From Aphidius gifuensis (Eukaryota; Arthropoda; Insecta; Hymenoptera; Braconidae), in contig NC_057790.1 of NCBI RefSeq assembly GCF_014905175.1, positions 868,001 through 932,000 on the forward strand: a stretch of 64,000 bases of DNA. Reading direction: 5' to 3'. The first letter of the stretch is position 1. Each line of letters begins with the position of its first letter. Of this stretch, positions 49,590 through 62,406 are shown piece by piece. The notes beneath the pieces are model-generated. The model was not told where the DNA came from. It worked only from the letters and a program-made list of their open reading frames with translations, and did no database searches. The translations under genes were made by a program, and so were the position numbers.

Positions 49590-49862
49590 GCAATAATATA
49601 TATTCCAAGAGACCATACTGTTTAATTAACTAAATGCAGCATAAAATATAAACCGATAAACGGCACATATCAGCCATAAAGTTCGTATACCGCCTCCAGC
49701 ATACGACCGATAACGCACTCTTTTATATCGCCCTGATGTTTTTCTTCTTCTATAAATTTTTTTTTTTTTTTTTTTTACCTTTTCATCTTGAAGTTTGCCA
49801 GGGGCTACAACGTGGTAACTGAACGCACCTTAACGCCCACATTCTCGCGAATCGCGGGGGAG
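49590..49862. promoter_or_regulatory. GC-containing block with a TCTCGCGA motif
   Basis: The mixed block ends in TTCTCGCGAATCGCGGGGG (49842-49860), 17 of 19 bases identical to 29383-29401. TCTCGCGA is a known core-promoter word in some animals. Function here is inferred. Confidence 0.3.
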
Positions 49863-51149
49863 TATTATTCATTTTTTTTTTTTCTTATTTTTAAATTTAT
49901 TTTTTCTTTTAGTACTTTTATTTTTTTTGTTTCGATTTCTATTTTCTATTTTTTTTTTTCTCTTTTTTCTAATTTTTTTTATTCACTTTTATTTATAATT
50001 TTTCTAATTTATTTATATTTTTATTTTATTTCGTTTGAATATTACTATATTTTTTAATTCGTTTGTTATTATTTTTAATTTTTTACTATTTTTTTATAAT
50101 TTTCTTTTTTTTTCTAATTTCTCATTCCATTTTTGTTTTTCCTCTCTGATTATAATATTTTTTCTTTTTATTTTTCTATGAATTTTAAAATAAATTACAC
50201 ATAATTCCATATGAATTTTAATAAATAATTTAAAAAATAAAATACACGAATTTATTATAAATATAACAGTACATAAAAATTACTAAGCAAAAATAACAAA
50301 AATTTAAGAGTCATAGTTACAATATACCAGTGCATTTAAGAGTCTCCTACTTACGGAAATAACTATACAACTATATATTTTCCACATGTATTTTCTATAA
50401 AGTCGTTTGGTTTAATCCTCTCGTTAATTAGACTTGAAGCACCTGTATACAACGTATATTTAACCATATGTATTTCATGAGAATTATTTTTCTTCATTTT
50501 ATTTTTATATTTCTTATTCTTCTTTCGTTCTTTATTCTTCAAAAACGCACGCTCGATCATTAATTAGTACAGTATTTATTATATACTTTTTTTTTTTAAA
50601 TATATATGGCATAAAATATTTCACACAAATTATTTGCGTTTATATTTATATGAATACATTATCAATTTTTCATACAGACAAAAGATTAAATTAAAAATGT
50701 AAAATCAGTCGAAAAATAAAACGTATCAAAAAATTCATAACTCAAGTAAATTTCCCAGCCAAAAATAACAAATAAAAAAAAAAATTAAACAGTTTAATTG
50801 TTAATTATTCAATACACCCAATTACCAAATAATTCAATGAAAAAAAAAATCCCAACAATCTAAAAAAACCCTCAACTAAATAAAACATAAATTAGATGAT
50901 TTTTTTAGTTCGTAAATTTTTTTTATGTATGCATTTTGCTTTCTGTTTCAAGCAATTTCTGTTGGTCCCTCTTTCAAAGTTAATTTGCATGTCTGTAAGC
51001 TTCTCGTATGGATTTCAAAAAAAAAAAAAAATAAAAACCGTCAAGCGTTTTGTTTCTTCAAGAGTTAGAGTTTGGATATGCGTAACGCAGAAAATTGACG
51101 GCCGAAAAAAAAACCAAAAAAATAATAAAAAAGAGGACAGTTTTTTGGG

Positions 51150-51490
51150 GGACCCAACTCACAGTCACCATCAAAAAAATCGGACTTTTTCTTGGCTCGA
51201 TATTTCGAGCCAAAAGCCAAGAAGACCGCATTGGATACTGCTAAAGATATATCTTCCCATCTTCAGTCTCTCTTTCTCACCCAATCTTTATTTTTTTTTC
51301 ATCTTAGATTTTTTATTTTTTTCGTCCACCTCAATTCACTCTGTCTTACTCCAGAGTATCATTTGGCTATATATTTTTTTTTCGAGCATTTTGGTGACTC
51401 CACCTTGGTACTGTATATAAAATTGCAAAACTGGCAATACCTCTATAGACTCACAGACTCAGAGTCACTGAAAAGTCGCCGCAACCAAAC
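51150..51490. promoter_or_regulatory. complex block with a perfect 9-bp-stem hairpin and a TATA-like site
   Basis: The arms TTGGCTCGA (51192-51200) and TCGAGCCAA (51205-51213) enclose TATT. Outer arms TTCTTGGC and GCCAAGAA add to the inverted symmetry. TGTATATAAAATTGC near 51411 is TATA-like and is followed by mixed sequence. It could be an unannotated promoter or RNA gene. Confidence 0.3.
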
Positions 51491-54400
51491 GACAACATAA
51501 AGATTTAAGACTTGTGCACCAATAAACATACTCAACTCTTGAATAAGTGTGTTGAATATATATATGTCTCTTATTCTCTTTTATTTAACAAAAAAAAAAA
51601 AACTATATATTTTTTTAAACTCTTATCTTCTCTACCCCCCACCCCCCTGTTCACCTTGTGATGGTGCATTTCGATTTTCGCTTCTGTGCTTTCATCTGCA
51701 TTATTTTTTATGTTACGATGCTGATATACATAAAGGGCATAGAAAATCTTATCTTTATATAAAAAAATAAATAAAAACAATTATATATTATTATTATTTT
51801 TTTCAAAAAAATTAATTTTTATTATATAAATGAAAAATTAAATAGTTAAATTATTAAGTACAGAGAAATAAAGATTTGCTTGTTTTTTTTTAAGAAATTT
51901 CATCTTGATTTCTTGTAAATTTACAAGGTAGTTTATCTTGATTTTGTTTTTATACTAACGTTATATGTTTTTGCAAGAAAATTAGAGTATACACTTTGCT
52001 TTGTGAGTAATCTATATGCAATATCAAATATGGTCTTTCATTGAAGAGAACCAAAGACGGTATTTTAATCCACATTTCGATGAATCGGATAGTAAGATTA
52101 TAGATATTTTTTTTAACAACAATTTCTAGCTAATAATATATCTATTGATTTTATTTTTAATTCAATTTTATTATATAATTTTTTTTAATGTATTATTTTC
52201 TATTAAATTGATTTTATTTTCATTGAAAAAAAATATATAAAATTATAATAAAAAGTCTTTTTGATTTTTAAGCTATTTTATTTGTTTATAAAATTAATTT
52301 TATATATTGTTTTGATTGATTAGTATTTTTATTATTTTTATAACTATTTAGTTGTTATTTTTTTGAGAGAAAATTAAATTCGATTGGATCAATTACAAGT
52401 GTGTTAAATTATTTTTTAAAAATAAATGAATAAAAATATTCACACTTATGTTATTTTTTTAGTGACACTTTGAGAGTTGAGACGAGCCAAGGCACTGTAT
52501 AAAATCATCTGATATTGATCTTAAAAGTGTGATAAAAATAAAATAACACTGTACAGTAACCAGAGTGTCTCGACACATTGGAAGAATTGAATTCAGAGTA
52601 AATTCAAATGCATTGCTTGTAAGGTGTCATCGCGCGTTACCCTAATGCGACCACAGAAACCAAGAAAAATAAAATAAGCTCTTTCACGCTTTTTAATGCT
52701 CAAATAAATCATCAAAAAAAAAATACATATAACTATGCATTACACTGTATCCAATCGAAAAATAAAAAATAAATGTAAAATCAATGGACAAAAAAATTAA
52801 AAAAAAACAATTCTTCAACTAAAAAAAATTATTACACATATATGAAATTGATTTAAATCTAAAATAATTTTTTTTTTCTATTTATTTGAATGTCATTCAA
52901 AAGAACAACAACCAATCAAAAATTACAGACTAAAAATTTCAAACCAAAACTTCAAAAATCTTTTGAAATAATTAATTTAAATTTCCAGCAAAATGATCTT
53001 TAAAAAATCGAAAAAATTATTTTTATTAATTTTCTAATTAAATAAATTAATAAATATTATAAACAATTAGCTAAATGAAAATAAATAAAAATAAAATCAC
53101 CACAATTGTAAAAATACAATGTATATTTTAAAAAAAATAGTAAAAAAGAAAAAAAAAAAAAAACTAAACAAGTAGTTACAACCGGCGCGTGTCAGACAGT
53201 GGCTGCTGTGTTTCATTGATGAACACAAACAAACCCACACAACTAAAAAAAAAAAAAAAAAATACATACAATAAAAAAAAAAAAAAAATAATACTTGTTG
53301 AATGACATTGTGATATCCAACAGCACAATTGAGTGATGAATAGAAACTCCCCAGTGAATCTGAATGAATACAAGAAAATAAAAAATTTTCATCTTGAAAT
53401 AATGATAAAAAAAAAAAAAAATAATTGATAGTAAATGAAACAAGATGAGAATAGTACATGCTTGATTCAAGACGCGCACGTGTCATCTTGTGTTTTTTAA
53501 AAAAAAGTCAAATAAATAAATAAAAATGAAGCAAAAGAAGACGAAGAAGAATATGCGATATAGACCTGTTGAATGCCATCCATCCCCATTCATTGACAGG
53601 TGATACAGAATTGTACCCTTTTTATTTATTTCCCTTCAAATTTAACATTATTTTTTTTTCTCTATTATCGTAAATTTATTTATTGTTTTTTTTTTCATTT
53701 ACTCGATGAGGTTTATCTTGCAAACTGATGTGACTGAGATCAGGCAAACTTTATGTCGTTTTGGTCGCAATACTTGCACACGTATATATGCAAAATATAT
53801 ATACATATATCTCTCTAAATGCCGCCGCATGAGAAGCTCAAGAGAGAGAATTAAAAAATAAAAAAATATTATATAAAATAAAAGGCAAAAGCAGGCAAAA
53901 GTCTTGGGCTCTCGCTTCTGTGCGATGCAAAGGCGGGTATAAATAAAGCGGCTGTCGTTTGCGGAAGCAGAAAACAGCCAAAAAAAAAAGGAATAAATAA
54001 ATGAAAAAAAAAAAATAATAATAAAATAAAAGGGTTTAAAGAGGAGGTGGATAACAAAGAAGGTAAAAAATAAAAATAAATAAATAAATATCGAGTGGAG
54101 TCCAACAGTGGGTAGAAAACAAAGTTGAGATAAATAAATATATATATGGGGAAGAAGGTATAATACAAGGGCGGTCGGCAAAAATCGTTCAAGTCATTGC
54201 AATGTTGCGGGGAGAATATAGGAGGATGCTTTTATCTCTTTTTTTTTTTTTAAACGCAAAATGGACTGTTTATATGGAATGACACAGAGAGGGAAATAAA
54301 TCCATGGAAAATAAAAGTTTTTAAACGGCACAGTGCCACCCTGTTGTTTGCTCTTCAGGTGAATTTAAGTGTGTACTTTTTTTTATTTTTTTATTATTTT

Positions 54401-56354
54401 CTATGTCGGTGGGTATGTAGAAATAAATATTTAAATGAACAATTGATATTTTTCTATGTGAAAATTAATTTAGTATAATTATTTATAGAGAATTTATTTT
54501 AATTTCTTTATATGGAAATTCTTTGAAAGCTTTTTCGAAGTCAAGAAAATTTGTAAAAATTTATTTTTCGAAATTAAATAATTGGAGGGGTTTCTATCGA
54601 GTAGCTTTTAATTAATTATCGAAAATATTTTTTTGTAAATTTAGAGGAAAATCTAAAGACTATTTCGAGTAAAAAAAAATATCTAGAAATTTTATTTTAT
54701 ATTTTTTTTAATTTTCGAAATTGAAGCAGATCATTTTAAAGAAAAGGAGAGATTTTTTCGAAATAAATTAATAAACCAAGTTTCAATATTTATCATAAGC
54801 CATAAAAATAAATTAATAATATTTTTGACTATTAAAATACATGCCAACAAATCTTACAAAAATGTAGATATAATTTCAATACGTTTTATAAAATTTAAAT
54901 ATCAATTTTTAAAAAAATTTAACCATTCGAAATACATTTGTTTTTTCTATTTAATTTTCATTTAAATAATATCTATATTACTATGCATTATTGTCGAAAA
55001 AATTTATAATACATGTTATATATTTAAAGAAAATAAAAAAAAAAAAAAACTGTAGGGTGTGTTTAATATACGCAAAGCAATGCCGAGTTTAAAAAAACAA
55101 GAACTAAAATTATGTGGCATTAACATACAAAGTATGTCAAAGACGTGGTTCAGAGACATAACATAGTATACCCGATTCAGCAGTAACAGCAGCAGCAAAC
55201 AGCAACATTCAAGATGCAAAGTTCTTTGGTGACTGTCCAGTCAAAAGGGGTGGTTGGTTGGTGGTGGACCAATCTACTATATACATGACCCATATATATA
55301 CATAAAAATATACATATAGAAAAAAGCAAGATGCCAAATAAAAATAAATAAAAAAATACAAGAATAAAGAAGTCGAAGCATAAGACAAAGAAGAAAATGT
55401 GCGGCACTGGCTTTGGAGTAAAAAGATACAGAAAATAAAAAAAGATAATGGTAGAATGAAGCAAGAAGAAATATCAAACGAAAAATCAAATTGCATATGC
55501 TAAATAAAAATATAAAAATTGTCAAGATATCTTTGTGTTTTTTTAATAACTACTATTATTTTTTTAACTATATATTAAATAATTATCAATGATTTTTTGT
55601 AGCTTTTTAAATATTTCGATTTCGAAAACAGGTGTAACTAACGCTTACCAGTATTCATTGAATAATATTGTACACAAAATTTAACATGCAAAATTTAAAA
55701 TCAAGATAAGAAATAAAGAGCAGAAAGATATTTTTTTTTTATTTCTTTCTTTTTCGTTGTGTCCATTCTTCTTTGAAACTTTGTGAATTTTAAATTAGTT
55801 TGAATTTACGTTTTTTTTTTTAATTTACATATGATTGATTTATTCAGGTTCTTTTGTAAATTTATAACTTTGAAATGTCAATAATTTTATAGACTGATAA
55901 TAACAATAATGATTTTTAAAAAAGAATAAAAATTATTTAAGTTTTTAATTGTTAAATTTCAATTTAATAGAATTAATAATTTTTTGTAAAATTTATCTAT
56001 TTATTTATACAATTATAATTGCAATGAATTTATAAAAAAATAAATTTCATCTATTATAATGCTCATTTGAACTGTGATGATAAAAAATCATCAAATTTAT
56101 TTTACAAAAATATATTTGTAAAATTAAAAAAACATGTATCTCATGATTAAACGTAAATTAGCAAATAAAAAACTATCAAATTTATCAAAATTTATAACAA
56201 AATAATAGTGTAGAAATAATAAATTCGAAAAAAAAAAATATGTAACGTTGATTATTCAATTTAAGTATAAAGGCATTTGTTAAAATAAAAATAAAAAATA
56301 CGAAATTGAATAGAATACTTTTTTGTTCAGTTTGATGAAGAACAATTGAAGCTA

Positions 56355-57963
56355 TCAAGCATTCGATTTGTCAAGTTGAACAAGATATCCTTTTGATGAA
56401 AGGACTCCTCGACACTTGACATGGACTTGATACTTGACGACCCATTGTAGCTTTGATGTGTCACCAAACAATTCAACAATACTATCTTTGGCAAGAATTT
56501 CTAAAAATAAATAAATATATTGTGTATTTTATTTTTAGCATGATGATGATGATGATGATAATTATTTTAATCTTACGATATGGATCATTGTGAGTTAACA
56601 GTTGTACATCATTTTCCTTGGTAAATGCTTGAAGTGCTGGTGGAACAACACAACATGTTGCAAGATTAATCTGGACAATATTTGGTCTTACCTAAATAAA
56701 TAATTAATTTTTTTTTTATCAGCTTATCGTCATCTTGATTATTTAATTTGTTAAATTTATTGATTTATACCTTTGACCATTGATAGAGATCAATAAATAC
56801 TTCTGTATGAACATTGCTTACACCAACTGATGACAATTTTCCAGAGTTTACATATTTCTCAACAACTGGCCATAATTGTTGAAGTGCATTTAATTCTTTT
56901 GCTGATATTTTTGATTCTCCATAAGCAAGAATAAGTGTTTCAATGTTGTCAGTTTTAAATACCTCGAGTACTAAAAATTAATTAATTCATTAACCTTCAT
57001 GTTCATAAATAAAATTAAGTGAATTGTGATTATTCAACAATTATTATTGTTAAATAAATTCAACAAAAAGAAAATTATAAATAATTAAATTACAATAGTA
57101 AATTTAACAAAAAAAAAATATATAAATTTCATCTACATTTTGTGTAATGTAGATTTAATACTAAAAAAAAAAAAAAACTGAGTAAAAAATTTAGAGCTAT
57201 TGTTGAATAAATTCAACAAAACAAAAAAGAAAAATATAGATAATTAAAAGAATAAATTAATAATTATTGTTGAAGAAATTAAACAAAAAAACAGCGATAA
57301 ATTAATTAACTAACAATAATGACTGTTAAATAGTTTAAACAATTAAAAAAAAAAATAAAATATACTTTTTTCAATAGCCTGATCCAGCATATCAGGATCA
57401 GCAAAAGCAATAAATATTTTAGCTGTTATTTTTAATTCATCTCTATCAACAGTCCCCAAATTAATTGAATCAACTCCATTGATCTATAAAATCGAAAAAT
57501 AAATAAATAAATTACACATAATCATAGTTGACAGTTTAAATATTAAAAAATTATAAAAAAAATATATTTTACTGTTTTAATGGTGTCATCATTGTTGTGT
57601 GAATTTCTCAGTGTTATTTTAAGTGCTTCAAGAATCTAAAAAATTAAATTAATAAAAATTAATTAAACTACACATCATATTTTTTATTAATAGTGATAAT
57701 AATAATGTAAATTAAAAATTAAATACCAAGGCTATTTGAATAAAGCAAAAATAAATATTAAAACATAACCTCAAATTGAATATTCAATTAATTATTATAA
57801 TATTGATAGATTTTATAAAATAAAAATTATAAATAAATTAATATTTATTTATAAATAATATTATTAATAATTTTTTTATGTATCTTACCTCTTCTTGAGT
57901 ATTTTGTCCAGCTTTTAGTTTGAGCTCATTCAATGACAGTATGTTTCCAGTGTTGATCAACAT
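56355..57963 (-). CDS. GCLM: glutamate-cysteine ligase regulatory (modifier) subunit, 238 aa
   Basis: This is the non-catalytic partner of glutamate-cysteine ligase, the first and rate-limiting step of glutathione synthesis in the cytosol. It raises substrate affinity and relieves feedback inhibition of the catalytic subunit. Minus-strand exons: 57963-57889, 57635-57573, 57483-57366, 56970-56771, 56691-56577, 56500-56355. Phases join as 0, 0, 1, 0, 1, and the frame ends at TGA. The protein starts MLINTGNILSLNELKLK. Diagnostic family stretches follow: ITAKIFIAFA, an aldo-keto-reductase-like core (ETLILAYGE...GVSNVHTE), then VQINLATCCVVPPALQAF, QLLTHNDP and WVVKYQVHVKCRGVLSSKGY near the C-terminus. 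It is slightly shorter than vertebrate GCLM (about 274 aa). None of these exons is long enough to look like a gene alone; identity rests on the joined product. Confidence 0.93.
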
Positions 57964-58657
57964 TGTCTCTTTTGTTATTGTCAAAAATTAAACAACAATA
58001 ATAAATTTATAATGAAAATATAATTCAATACTTTAGCTTGCTTTAGCTGCAAGTTATCAACGTTTATTTATCTTGAGTTTAATTGAATTATCATGACACG
58101 ATAATTCGTTTTACATGAATTAAATGCACTGTCATCCAGAGAATCACGAGTCCAGGAAATTATGTCATGCTCCAATAATGATTTTGTAAACATGATAATA
58201 AACATTTTGTAATTTTTTAAAACATTAACTATTCTAGATAATAAATTATTGGTTAATTCTTTGTATTGATATTAAATATTATTATCAAATTTTAATTAAA
58301 TTTTAATCATAAAATTGTTGATTTATTAATTTATCTTTTAATATTTTTTTTATAAAAAAAAAATTATCATCAAATTTATTATTATGTAACAAGTATTGAT
58401 ATAAATTATTTATCAAATTGGAGTTTATTTTTTTTTTTCAATTAATAATGGTATCATCTAGATTCTAGAATTATATTTATCTTGTTTATTTTTATCTTTG
58501 CAGAATGAAAAAAAAAAAAAGATAAATGGCAATGTTCAGACTGAACTTTGTTCCCATTCCAGTGAAAATAAAAATTAACTTCGCATATATAAAAACAAAT
58601 TGAAGCACAACAATTGCAACGAGTTAATATAATAAATTGTTGTATAAATAAATCAAA
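57964..58657. promoter_or_regulatory. divergent promoter region between GCLM and TMEM14, with a candidate antioxidant response element
   Basis: About 0.7 kb separates the two start codons. ATGACAGTGC on the minus strand (58135-58126) fits the RTGACnnnGC antioxidant response element recognised by CncC/Nrf2-Maf in animals, about 165 bp upstream of the GCLM ATG. A perfect inverted repeat, GAATTATC and GATAATTC around a 7-nt loop, lies beside it (about 58084-58107). Confidence 0.5.
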
Positions 58658-59257
58658 ATGCCAATTGATTATGCATCATTTGGCTATGCAGCAGCTGTTG
58701 CTGGAGGTGGAATAATGGGCTACGTAAAATCAAGTAAACAACCTCAAAATTTGTTGGTTAAAAAACAATAAATAACAATAACAAATAACAATGAAAATTA
58801 TTTTAAATTTTTAGAATCAATACCTTCATTAGCTGCTGGAGTATTATTTGGTTCTGTTCTGGGTTATGGAGCATATCAAACAACACAAGATCCAAAGAAT
58901 TGTTATGTTTTACTTGGTACATCAGCAACACTTGGTGGAATGATGGGCTATCGTTATTATTCAACTGGTAAAATAATGCCAGCTGGTGTTATTGCTGCAT
59001 TGAGGTAAAGGAATTATTAACAATCATCATTTTGTTTATAATTAACAGCTAATTAATTTATTATTTTTTTTAATTACAGTGCTGTCATGCTGGTCAGAAC
59101 AGTTGTTCGTGCATTCACAGTACCAGTTGCTATCAAGACAGAGTGATGATTCTATTTATTTAAATTTTCCATAAACACAATCTTTTCATTATCATTTTAT
59201 TTATCTTTTTTCCATAGAAATGTTCCTGTTGAAGGCACAGATTTAATTGGAGCATAA
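58658..59257 (+). CDS. TMEM14: TMEM14-family small membrane protein (122 aa, or 110 aa if the last intron is retained)
   Basis: This encodes a small multi-helix membrane protein; vertebrate TMEM14C sits in the mitochondrial inner membrane and supports heme precursor import. Exons: 58658-58733, 58815-59004, 59080-59142, 59218-59257. The start MPIDYASFGYAAAVAGGGIM and the glycine-rich helices (IPSLAAGVLFGSVLGYGAY; LLGTSATLGGMMGYRYYSTG; KIMPAGVIAAL) are typical of the family. The last donor overlaps a stop: unspliced RNA reads IKTE then TGA (59144-59146). Splicing GA to the exon at 59218 gives IKTENVPVEGTDLIGA and then TAA. Both ends are plausible, and usual family length (about 104-115 aa) fits either. 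A polyadenylation signal AATAAA lies at 59310-59315. Confidence 0.88.
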
Positions 59258-59700
59258 GCTAATGACACTCATGATAAATCATGATTTTTTTTTGTAACAA
59301 TTTTGTGTTAATAAACGTTTCAAAAACAATTAATGTGGTATTATTAATTTTACTAAAACATGGCGGCAAAATTATCTCAATGATAGATCATTTTATCAAC
59401 AATTAATTTCATATATTTTTTGTTTTTTATAAATAAATATTATCATTGTTATTGTTGATGTAAAATTGGGCCAAATTCGAATGTCATGAATTTATTGAGT
59501 GTTCCTGAAAACATAGTTGGAACCAAGATGGCGTTACATAAACATCGACTAACCAATTGAAAAATTTCAAAATAAAAATATAAAATTTTGATTGGTCAAC
59601 AACACCTGGCTTGATGTTTTTGCGAACACACACCAAGGTGTCCACCATCTCATGGCCGTCGTGATTGTCGTCGTCGTCGTCTCGTCGTTCCATCATTATC
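59258..59700. other. 3' flank of TMEM14 and upstream of the ODC leader
   Basis: The 70-codon minus-strand open frame (59696-59484) begins with an Asp-rich run from a GTC/GTCGTC microsatellite and has no known domain. I do not regard it as a gene. Confidence 0.5.
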
Positions 59701-60122
59701 GTAACACTCGTTCGTTTTTGTGTGTGTTATAAAAAAATAAAATAACAATTATCATTCAACAAAGATATAAATAAATAAAGTGATAATCTAGATCAAGTGT
59801 AACGCTCCCAGAAGATAATAAAAATATAAAATTAACGTAACAAATTGTTATTGTTATTATTTCTCCAAATGAAATATCTAAAAAAAGAAGTTGTTTAATT
59901 TTTTATTATAAATAATATAAAAACGAACGAATGTACGGTAAGGAATTGTTGATTAATTATTTATTTGGCTGTTTTAAATCCGATAAGAAGTGGCTGCCGC
60001 CCGGAGTATCAACCCCGTGCGGCAAGAAAATTTGACTGATTTTTGGGATCAAGTCAATTAAAACTTCCACCATTCCGCCAATAACAAAGTGCCGGCCCGC
60101 AGGGTGGCGATCATTTGATAAG
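59701..60122 (+). promoter_or_regulatory. probable ODC promoter and untranslated leader exon 1
   Basis: This is a GC-richer stretch with a donor GATAAG|GTAAAT at 60122/60123. It contains an upstream open frame of 34 codons (59931-60035, starting MYGKELLINY). The nearest downstream plus-strand acceptor of quality is TTGTTGCAG at 62406, giving a 2.3-kb leader intron. The assignment to ODC is inferred from strand, position and splice sites. An independent short transcript cannot be excluded. Confidence 0.5.
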
Positions 60123-60261
60123 GTAAATATCATATTTTTTTTTTTTAATCTCTATTTTTTATTTATTTGCTGATTTTTATGTCCGAGAATGGCGCGTGCC
60201 AGAGCATGTCAGTGTAAAATTATACCTGGGTCACGTGAACACATTGTGATTGTCGTCATTT

Positions 60262-60320
60262 TGTTTCATGTAAACCATCATCATCATCATCAACATCATC
60301 AACATCATAATCATCATATT
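60262..60320 (+). repeat. (CAT)n microsatellite
   Basis: Imperfect CAT/AACATCAT repeats. Confidence 0.8.
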
Positions 60321-61699
60321 TAATTACTGACTAATGCTTATTATTATCCCAAATTTATTCCAGTTAATTATATATCTTTTTGTTAAATTTTTTTTTGTTT
60401 ATTTAACAAATTTTAGATTTATTTTTTAAAAAAGTTCAATCAACTTTAACCCAATTAGCTAGATGTTATTTTTTTTCGAAACAATTATACATTATTTCTT
60501 AATAAATTTAAAAATTACTTGATATTTTTATAAAAATATTCAGTTTTTTACTCCATAAATTCCAGGTAATTTCGAAATGCGCAATTAAACTTGGCATTTG
60601 TTAGAAATATATCATTACTATAGCAACAATCTTATCAAATTAATTTTTTTTTTTTGTTAATTTAACTTAGATAATAAATACGAGTAATTACAATATATTT
60701 TTTTAAAATTTTATTATCATGGGTGCCCTTGAAGTGCGCTTCAAATGTCATGATATCATTCAACAAGAGGAAAATATTTTTATTAAATTAAAAAAATGAT
60801 ATTATTTGTTTAATTATTATTTTTTAGATGAATAATAATTTTGTATTGTTTATTTTAAAATTATGATCATTGGTCCATGTTATTTTTAATCAAGTATATA
60901 AATAATAAATATTTATTGTTTTATTTATTATTTGTAATTTGAGTTTATTATTTTTATGTGTTGTAAACATCATCATCATAATGATTAATGATACACGCGT
61001 GATCATTTGGTTACTTCAAGATGTAACTGGTTTAATCTTGTCATTCTTATTATTTTTGATTCTTAGATATTCAATTGACAAACTTGACAATTACTTTTTT
61101 ATTTATTTATCCAAATGACAAGGGAAAAATTTTTTTTACATTCAATTTATCACACATTAATTATTCAAGATAAAAAAACAAAAAACCCATTTTATTTTTA
61201 AGAAATTAACTAAACAAAAAATAGACTTTTTTTTATGACAATTTATAAAAAGATTAACGAAAAAAAAAAAAGGTCAAATTTGATAAATATTTTGTTAACA
61301 AAAAAACGAATTAAATATTAGTAAAGAAAAATAATTTCTATGTAAATATTTTTATATTTTTCTTCGACTTACCAAGAATTTGTATTTTTAATAATTTTAT
61401 TTTCAAATATATCGATTAGATAAAAAAATAGAATAACAATTTGTCAATCGAAAAAGCAAAGTTCATTGAAAAAATAATAAATAAATAAATGCGTAAATAA
61501 TGAAATAGTTTATCAATTAAAAAAAATTAAATTTACTCAATATACACTTGAACAAGACAATAAAAAAGATACTGAATATTAATATATTATTGGTTACAAT
61601 CAAGACACTTGAATAAACTTTTTTTTTTTCATTTTAATCAAACATATAATAAATGTATTAAATAGACGACCCTCAAAGTCATGTGTTTAATCTCTCCCA

Positions 61700-61755
61700 C
61701 CATTACTAACATCATCGACATCATCATCATCATCATCATCACCACCACCAATGAT
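61700..61755 (+). repeat. (CAT)n/(CAC)n microsatellite
   Basis: CATCAT repeats passing into CACCAC. Confidence 0.8.
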
Positions 61756-62406
61756 ATTATCTTCTAGTCAAGATAAGCCTGGTCTTTGATGAAGTGACTC
61801 GTAATAATTCTCAGCAAACTGATAATACTTATCAAGCTCTCCATAAATAGTCCAACAAATAGTTGACTCGAGCTCAGTACGACTTGGTCATTCAGACACT
61901 CGACATCATCCTCATCATACTGACTTAAAATTAAACTTGAAAAATATTTCTTAAAAAATTTTTGAAAAAACATTTATATTTTATTATTTTTCAGTGATTT
62001 TTTTAAATTAAAAAAAAAATCAATTCGATTATTGACTTACTAAATTAGTCAACGTCGAATATTAAAAATTTATTATTTTTTTAATTGTTTAAATAAGGCA
62101 CGAGAATTACCTCCCTCAGTAAAGTAAGTTTTTTTTATTTTTTGTTTTAATTAAATTATAATTAAAATTATTTTTTTATATTTTAAACTTACAAGCCTTG
62201 TGACCTCAATAATAATTATCAATTTATCAAGTTAATGAAGAATCACCAGACAGCGTGTTATGTTTGAATATGTAATCATTTTGTCATTTGATAAAATAAA
62301 ATATCTTGATGAATGATTGAGTGATAATATATTTTATACATGTATTATCAAGAATTGTTTGTACCAAGTGAATTTTAATGTTTTTGCTTTGTTTTTATTG
62401 TTGCAG

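Larger units (their letters stand above)
46262..56354. other. 10-kb AT-rich gene desert with scattered complex blocks
   Basis: I find no exon I can defend. Complex patches lie near 47030-47110, 48030-48240, 49590-49860, 50330-50570, 51040-51490, 52470-52680, 53170-53400, 53700-54250 and 55050-55310. Several have TATA-like words (CTGTATAAAATC near 52496; GGGTATAAATAAAG near 53935). Long open frames here, up to 174 codons at 50896-51420, are runs of F, I, L, K and Y produced by A/T composition. Confidence 0.4.
60123..62406 (+). other. putative leader intron of ODC
   Basis: AT-rich with (CAT)n microsatellites at about 60270-60320 and 61715-61755. No coding exon is seen. The 69-codon minus-strand frame at 61973-61764 is a shadow of CAT repeats and AT-rich DNA. 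Confidence 0.45.

Noticed and set aside
50896..51500. Long plus-strand open frames (174 and 102 codons)
   Set aside because: Runs of F/I/L/K/S from A/T homopolymers, overlapping in two frames, with no domain, no splice context and no conserved pattern.
53097..54192. Minus-strand open frames up to 160 codons
   Set aside because: Poly-F/Y/I translations of A-rich DNA in several overlapping frames; compositional artefact.
55016..55525. Overlapping minus-strand frames of about 80-95 codons
   Set aside because: Hydrophobic low-complexity shadows of A-rich sequence; frames contradict one another.
59484..59696. Minus-strand 70-codon open frame
   Set aside because: Starts in a microsatellite-encoded Asp run and has no domain or splice context.
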